Source: JAKSUT01 sp045616505
GTDB lineage: Bacteria; Cyanobacteriota; Vampirovibrionia; Gastranaerophilales; Gastranaerophilaceae
Length of the DNA: 9,120 nt
Assembly (NCBI GenBank): GCA_045616505.1
Contig: JAZLGV010000089.1
Span: 1 to 9,120, forward strand
Direction: 5' to 3'
Below the pieces are notes generated by a model. It had not been told where the DNA came from, made no database searches, and saw only the letters and a program-made list of their open reading frames with translations. How positions within the stretch are numbered: the first letter of the stretch is position 1; every line of letters starts with the position of its first letter. Shown in pieces: positions 6,535 to 9,120 of the stretch. The position numbers were made by a program, and so were the translations under genes.

Positions 6535-7491
6535 TTATTTATAAACATACATATCTTGAGTTAGTTTTACTTGGAATACTGTGCCTTTTGGTATTCTTAT
6601 GCTATCACCTTTTTTAAACAAAGAAATCGCTGGAGAAACAACGATGTTTCCTGCAACGCCTAAAACTCCTAATGTTGCAGGGAATGGTGATAACAAGATA
6701 TTTAATCCACCTTTTTTAATACATTTTCTTGATGCTCTAAACATTTTTTTGCAAAATCTTGTTGATGGCTTAATTGATTTACCTGTGTTAGCCATAAATT
6801 TTCTATTGCCTTTTATGTCGTTTCTAAAAACTTTTCTTTTGTTAGTTTTAATAACATCAGCACTAATAGGCATTATTTGGTTATTAACTAAAACTCCTGT
6901 TATTTTTATTGATAAAAGCCCGCCATTACCTGATATTTGAGGTCTATGTGAATCAATAATTTCACCAATAAATAATGAGCCTTTAGGTATTGTAAAGCAT
7001 GAAGTTGTAACAGGATAAGTTGAAACAAAAGTTAGCCTTGAACCTTTTGGTGTTCTATCAGAAATATCATATTTAGAAACCATTTTAATTTTTGTGCCTT
7101 TTTTTAATTTGGCATAACTTTGTTCAGGATTAGTTGTTTGATAGCTATTATAATCTGCTTTTATATTGATTGGTGCAGATTTAGTTATATCTTCATTAAT
7201 CTTTTCTGGTACATTTTTTTGAGATGTTGTAACAGTCGTTTTGGCAGGTGTTTTTTGAACTGTTGAAGCTTTTGGTTGTGGGCTAACAGTTTTTGTTTGG
7301 TTAGAAGTAGCTTGTTGAATTTCCTTTTCTATATCAGGTAGTGGAGGCAAATTCATATCCTCTACAAGCTTATTTGGGTTGTAATTTCTTCTTATATCAT
7401 CATCAATAGACATGTCAAATTCTGCTGCTAAAATTGGATTTGCAACAATAGATAATGATATTAATGCCGAAATTAATACTTTGCTATTCAT
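6535..7491 (-). CDS. Secreted or envelope protein of unknown function
   Basis: I do not recognise a named family for this 318-residue protein. A signal peptide is clear: short charged start MNSK, a hydrophobic core (5-18), and a likely cut after LA or LAA near residues 22-23; no lipobox Cys. Residues about 60-105 form a Thr/Gln/Pro/Lys-rich linker. The rest (about 126-318) looks beta-rich: KLKKGTKIKMVSKYDISDRT (128-147), then FTIPKGSLFIGEIIDSHRP (166-184), then a very basic stretch (214-262, with Cys247 and Cys257), a Gly-rich hydrophobic segment (262-291), and a final IRIPKGTVFQVKLTQDMYV (298-316). The three K-G-(T/S) elements and the IPKG-x-x-(I/F)-G-E pattern faintly recall the beta barrel of VirB10/TrbI-type proteins, but no conjugation genes are near. 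An in-frame TAG two codons before the ATG fixes the N-terminus. The ATG has no usable Shine-Dalgarno. The gene lies 53 bases behind the glutamate synthase-type gene with no terminator between them. Confidence 0.85.
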   Translation of the reverse strand: MNSKVLISALISLSIVANPILAAEFDMSIDDDIRRNYNPNKLVEDMNLPPLPDIEKEIQQATSNQTKTVSPQPKASTVQKTPAKTTVTTSQKNVPEKINEDITKSAPINIKADYNSYQTTNPEQSYAKLKKGTKIKMVSKYDISDRTPKGSRLTFVSTYPVTTSCFTIPKGSLFIGEIIDSHRPQISGNGGLLSIKITGVLVNNQIMPISADVIKTNKRKVFRNDIKGNRKFMANTGKSIKPSTRFCKKMFRASRKCIKKGGLNILLSPFPATLGVLGVAGNIVVSPAISLFKKGDSIRIPKGTVFQVKLTQDMYVYK

Positions 7492-7526
7492 ACCCTAATT
7501 ATAACTTTTGAAAATTATAATTTCAT
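7491..7526 (-). promoter_or_regulatory. Possible promoter giving a leaderless mRNA for the secreted protein gene
   Basis: A consensus TATAAT (7503-7498) ends six bases before the A of the ATG (7491), so the expected start of transcription coincides with the start codon. ATGAAA (7526-7521) at a 17-base spacing matches four of six -35 positions. The only purine-rich element, AGGG (7496-7493), sits one base from the ATG, too close to work as a Shine-Dalgarno. A second TATAAT at 7519-7514 would give a leader of about 16 bases. Such boxes also arise by chance in AT-rich DNA. Confidence 0.4.
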
Positions 7527-7544
7527 GGCACAATTAGAGGAATT

Positions 7545-8915
7545 TTATTTTGCAAGCATTTTATTTATAGCTTTTGCAGCACGTTTTCCTGCTCCCATAG
7601 CATTAATTGCATTAGATTCCCCAGTTGGAGCAACGTCCCCGCCTGCAAAAATTGCTGGATATGAAGTTGCATTAGTTTCTGCATCAACTACAAAATATCC
7701 TTTTTTATCTGTATTAATTTCAATATTATCTGAAATTGTTGATTTTTGAATAATTGGGTTTGGACCAGTACCAAGTGCGATAATAACTGTATCAATTGGC
7801 ATATTTGCAATTTTGCCTGTATCGATTGGTTTTCTTCTGCCGCTTTCATCAGGTTCACCAAGTTCCATAACACTTAAATTCATAGATTTTACCCAGCCAT
7901 CTTCGCCTAAAATTTCAGCAGGTGAATGAAGTAGTTTGAAAATTACACCTTCTTCTTTAGCATGACGAATTTCTGCAACACGAGCAGGAAGTTCTTTTTC
8001 TGTTCTTCTATAAACGATATAAACTTCTTTTGCTCCGACTCTAACAGCAGTTCTTGCAGCATCCATAGCAACATTACCACCGCCGATAACTGCAACTCTT
8101 TCACCAATTTTAAGTGGTGTTGGAGTGTCGTCGCTATTTGCATTCATAAGGTTTACTCTTGTTAAAAATTCATTTGCAGAATATACACCGTTCAAGTTTT
8201 CACCTTTAACACCTAACATTTTAGGTAATCCTGCTCCTGAACAAATAAATATAGCATCAAATCCATCTTCTTTTAATTGTTTTAAAGTGATAGATTTTCC
8301 AACGATTACGTTTTTGTGGAATACAACACCCATTGATTTTAGGGTGTCAATTTCTCTATCTAAAAATTTTCTAGGAAGTCTGAAAGGTGGAATACCATAT
8401 CTCAAAACACCACCAAGTTTGTGTAATGCTTCAAATACAACAACTTCATGACCAGCTTTTCTAATATCTGCGGCTGCTGTAATACCTGCACAACCAGAAC
8501 CGATGATTGCGACTTTTTTGCCTGTAGGTTTGATTTCTGCTTGATTAGCTGACGAATTATCACCAACATATCTTTCTAAAGCACCGATAGCAACAGATTC
8601 GCCTTTGATACCTAAGACACATTTGCCTTCGCATTGTCTTTCTTGAGGGCAAACTCTACCACAAACTGATGGCAATAAACTTGTTTCTCTGATAATATCT
8701 CCAGCTGCTTGAATATCGCCTTCTTTAATTTTTGCGATAAATGCTGGAATATTTATATTAACAGGACAACCCTTAACACATTGAGGATTTTTACAATTCA
8801 AACATCTTGAAGCCTCAAGTTTTATTTCTTCTGCTGTTAAGTTATCTTCTACAGCGTCAAAGTTACTTCTTCTTTTTATTGCATCTTGTTCGTGTAATTT
8901 TTGTCTTTCAATCAT
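7545..8915 (-). CDS. gltA: NADPH-dependent glutamate synthase, stand-alone small-subunit type (GltA/GltD family)
   Basis: This 456-residue flavoprotein of the GltD/NfnB family carries electrons between NADPH, FAD and iron-sulfur clusters in the cytosol. An N-terminal ferredoxin-like domain holds two Cys sets: Cys38, 41, 46 and 50 (CLNCKNPQCVKGCP) and Cys85, 89, 95 and 99 (CGRVCPQERQCEGKC). The FAD-binding Rossmann motif is VAIIGSGCAG (135-144). The NADPH motif is VAVIGGGNVAMDAARTA (274-290), followed by VYRR (301-304), whose Arg pair suits NADPH over NADH. The FAD-closing AGGD (424-427) is near the C-terminus. Length and layout match the homotetrameric NADPH glutamate synthase family, and the length also fits NfnB of the NADH-dependent ferredoxin:NADP oxidoreductase. 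No glutamate synthase large subunit and no NfnA lies next to it here, so the reaction is uncertain. AGGGAGA eight bases before the ATG supports the start; the promoter lies just upstream. Confidence 0.9.
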   Translation of the reverse strand: MIERQKLHEQDAIKRRSNFDAVEDNLTAEEIKLEASRCLNCKNPQCVKGCPVNINIPAFIAKIKEGDIQAAGDIIRETSLLPSVCGRVCPQERQCEGKCVLGIKGESVAIGALERYVGDNSSANQAEIKPTGKKVAIIGSGCAGITAAADIRKAGHEVVVFEALHKLGGVLRYGIPPFRLPRKFLDREIDTLKSMGVVFHKNVIVGKSITLKQLKEDGFDAIFICSGAGLPKMLGVKGENLNGVYSANEFLTRVNLMNANSDDTPTPLKIGERVAVIGGGNVAMDAARTAVRVGAKEVYIVYRRTEKELPARVAEIRHAKEEGVIFKLLHSPAEILGEDGWVKSMNLSVMELGEPDESGRRKPIDTGKIANMPIDTVIIALGTGPNPIIQKSTISDNIEINTDKKGYFVVDAETNATSYPAIFAGGDVAPTGESNAINAMGAGKRAAKAINKMLAK

Positions 8916-8941
8916 TTGTACCGTCTCCCTATATAAAAATT

Positions 8942-8970
8942 ATTTTACAAAAAATTAAATTTAATAGCAA
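8942..8970 (-). promoter_or_regulatory. Promoter of the glutamate synthase-type gene
   Basis: On the minus strand TTGCTA (8970-8965) and TAAAAT (8947-8942) are exactly 17 bases apart, matching four of six and five of six consensus positions, with TG next to the -10. The transcript would start near 8935, leaving a leader of about 20 bases with the AGGGAGA Shine-Dalgarno (8930-8924). A terminator for the preceding gene lies just upstream. Confidence 0.65.
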
Positions 8971-8988
8971 ATTTTTAATAAAGAAAAA

Positions 8989-9008
8989 CCTCTTGAATAT
9001 TCAAGAGG
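8989..9008 (-). terminator. Palindromic terminator of the minus-strand gene at the right edge
   Basis: CCTCTTGAATATTCAAGAGG is a perfect 20-base palindrome. On the minus strand it is followed by five T, then CTTTATTAAAAATTTG, the form of a Rho-independent terminator; on the plus strand no T run follows. It lies 60 bases after the stop codon at 9069. Confidence 0.85.
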
Positions 9009-9018
9009 CTAAAATTTT

Positions 9019-9048
9019 GGTAAGGAAGGGAATATAGTAGGGTTTGGG
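9019..9048 (-). other. C-rich 3' untranslated segment (G-rich on the plus strand)
   Basis: Between the stop codon at 9069 and the terminator, the minus-strand transcript would carry CCC (9048-9046), CCC (9042-9040), CCC (9030-9028), CC and CC in 30 bases, in otherwise AT-rich surroundings. The plus strand has the matching GG/GGG runs. No open reading frame explains it. A role as an RNA-binding or sRNA seed region is speculation. Confidence 0.35.
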
Positions 9049-9068
9049 TATAAAAACTTTTTTGTTGA

Positions 9069-9120
9069 TTAACCGAATGTTTTGAATGTAGATTCAACGT
9101 TTTTATCAAGAACTTTTTTA
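9069..9120 (-). CDS. C-terminal end of an unidentified protein, truncated by the window edge
   Basis: Reading the minus strand from the right edge gives KKVLDKNVESTFKTFG followed by TAA (9071-9069). A gene end is supported by the terminator downstream and by the promoter of the next gene beyond it. Sixteen residues are too few to assign a family. The composition suggests a soluble, charged C-terminus. The rest of the gene lies outside the window. Confidence 0.6.
   Translation of the reverse strand, partial: KKVLDKNVESTFKTFG

Noticed and set aside
6581..6940. Plus-strand reading frame of 119 codons opposite the secreted protein gene, with hydrophobic stretches
   Set aside because: It is antisense to a gene with a clear signal peptide and linker. 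The hydrophobic look comes from reading the AT-rich complement. No Shine-Dalgarno precedes it.
8125..8451. Plus-strand reading frame of 108 codons opposite the glutamate synthase-type gene
   Set aside because: It lies fully inside a confidently identified gene on the other strand and shows no recognisable motif or ribosome binding site.
8989..9008. The 20-base perfect palindrome as an operator for a dimeric regulator of the glutamate synthase-type gene
   Set aside because: It lies upstream of the -35 of that promoter and is followed by a T run only on the minus strand, which fits a terminator for the preceding gene better. A double role is not excluded.
8807..9037. Plus-strand reading frame across the gltA start, promoter and upstream terminator
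   Set aside because: It covers the N-terminal codons of the opposite gene and regulatory DNA. It has no motif and runs through the palindrome.
98..9120. Alternative genetic code, because no gene in the window ends in TGA
   Set aside because: All Trp codons I checked are TGG and no conserved gene needs TGA as a sense codon. Nine genes ending in TAA or TAG is unremarkable in AT-rich DNA.

Overview
The window is AT-rich bacterial chromosome with eight complete protein genes, the last codons of a ninth at the right edge, short intergenic gaps (none over 160 bases) and several clear Rho-independent terminators. All nine visible stop codons are TAA or TAG and Trp is encoded by TGG, so the genetic code looks standard. 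Low GC, a Gram-negative-like secreted protein without lipobox, and the mix of gatA, apt, HU and a stand-alone glutamate synthase small-subunit-type protein would fit a gut Gastranaerophilales (Melainabacteria) or another low-GC anaerobe. That placement is an impression from sequence style, not a demonstrated assignment. I see no tRNA, rRNA, CRISPR array, insertion sequence, attachment site or prophage gene.

Left part (98-2810, + strand): a DegT/DnrJ/EryC1/StrS-type PLP sugar aminotransferase with its own terminator, then gatA, the amidase subunit of the Asp/Glu-tRNA amidotransferase, with its own -10 box. A long hairpin at 2834-2872 separates gatA from the convergent operon to its right.

Middle (6004-2904, - strand): a three-gene operon, transcribed right to left. 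It encodes a GT-B glycosyltransferase of the MurG/MJ1255-like kind, a membrane-bound processive-type GT2 glycosyltransferase, and adenine phosphoribosyltransferase (apt). The two glycosyltransferases are joined with no gap (TAA followed directly by ATG), which suggests coupled translation and consecutive steps in making one cell-envelope glycan or glycolipid. The sugar aminotransferase at the left edge could supply an amino sugar to such a pathway, but it is not in the same operon. A divergent promoter region (6005-6149) separates this operon from the HU gene (+).

Right part: HU converges on an uncharacterised secreted protein (7491-6535, -) across a shared hairpin terminator whose T-tract side carries a three-fold GTC-T(n)-AT repeat. 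The secreted protein has a signal peptide, a Thr/Pro/Lys-rich linker and a beta-rich C-terminal part with repeated (I/K)-(P/K)-K-G-(T/S) motifs faintly like VirB10-type barrels. Its ATG has an in-frame TAG two codons upstream, no usable Shine-Dalgarno, and a TATAAT spaced so that transcription could start at the ATG itself. Upstream of it lies a stand-alone iron-sulfur/FAD/NADPH glutamate synthase-type protein (8915-7545, -) with a good promoter. Upstream of that, an unidentified minus-strand gene ends at 9069, followed by a C-rich 3' UTR and a 20-bp perfect palindrome terminator.

Most of the window is ordinary housekeeping sequence. I found no convincing new defence, mobile or RNA system. 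The points most worth a second look are the glycosyltransferase pair, the secreted protein of unknown function and its possibly leaderless start.
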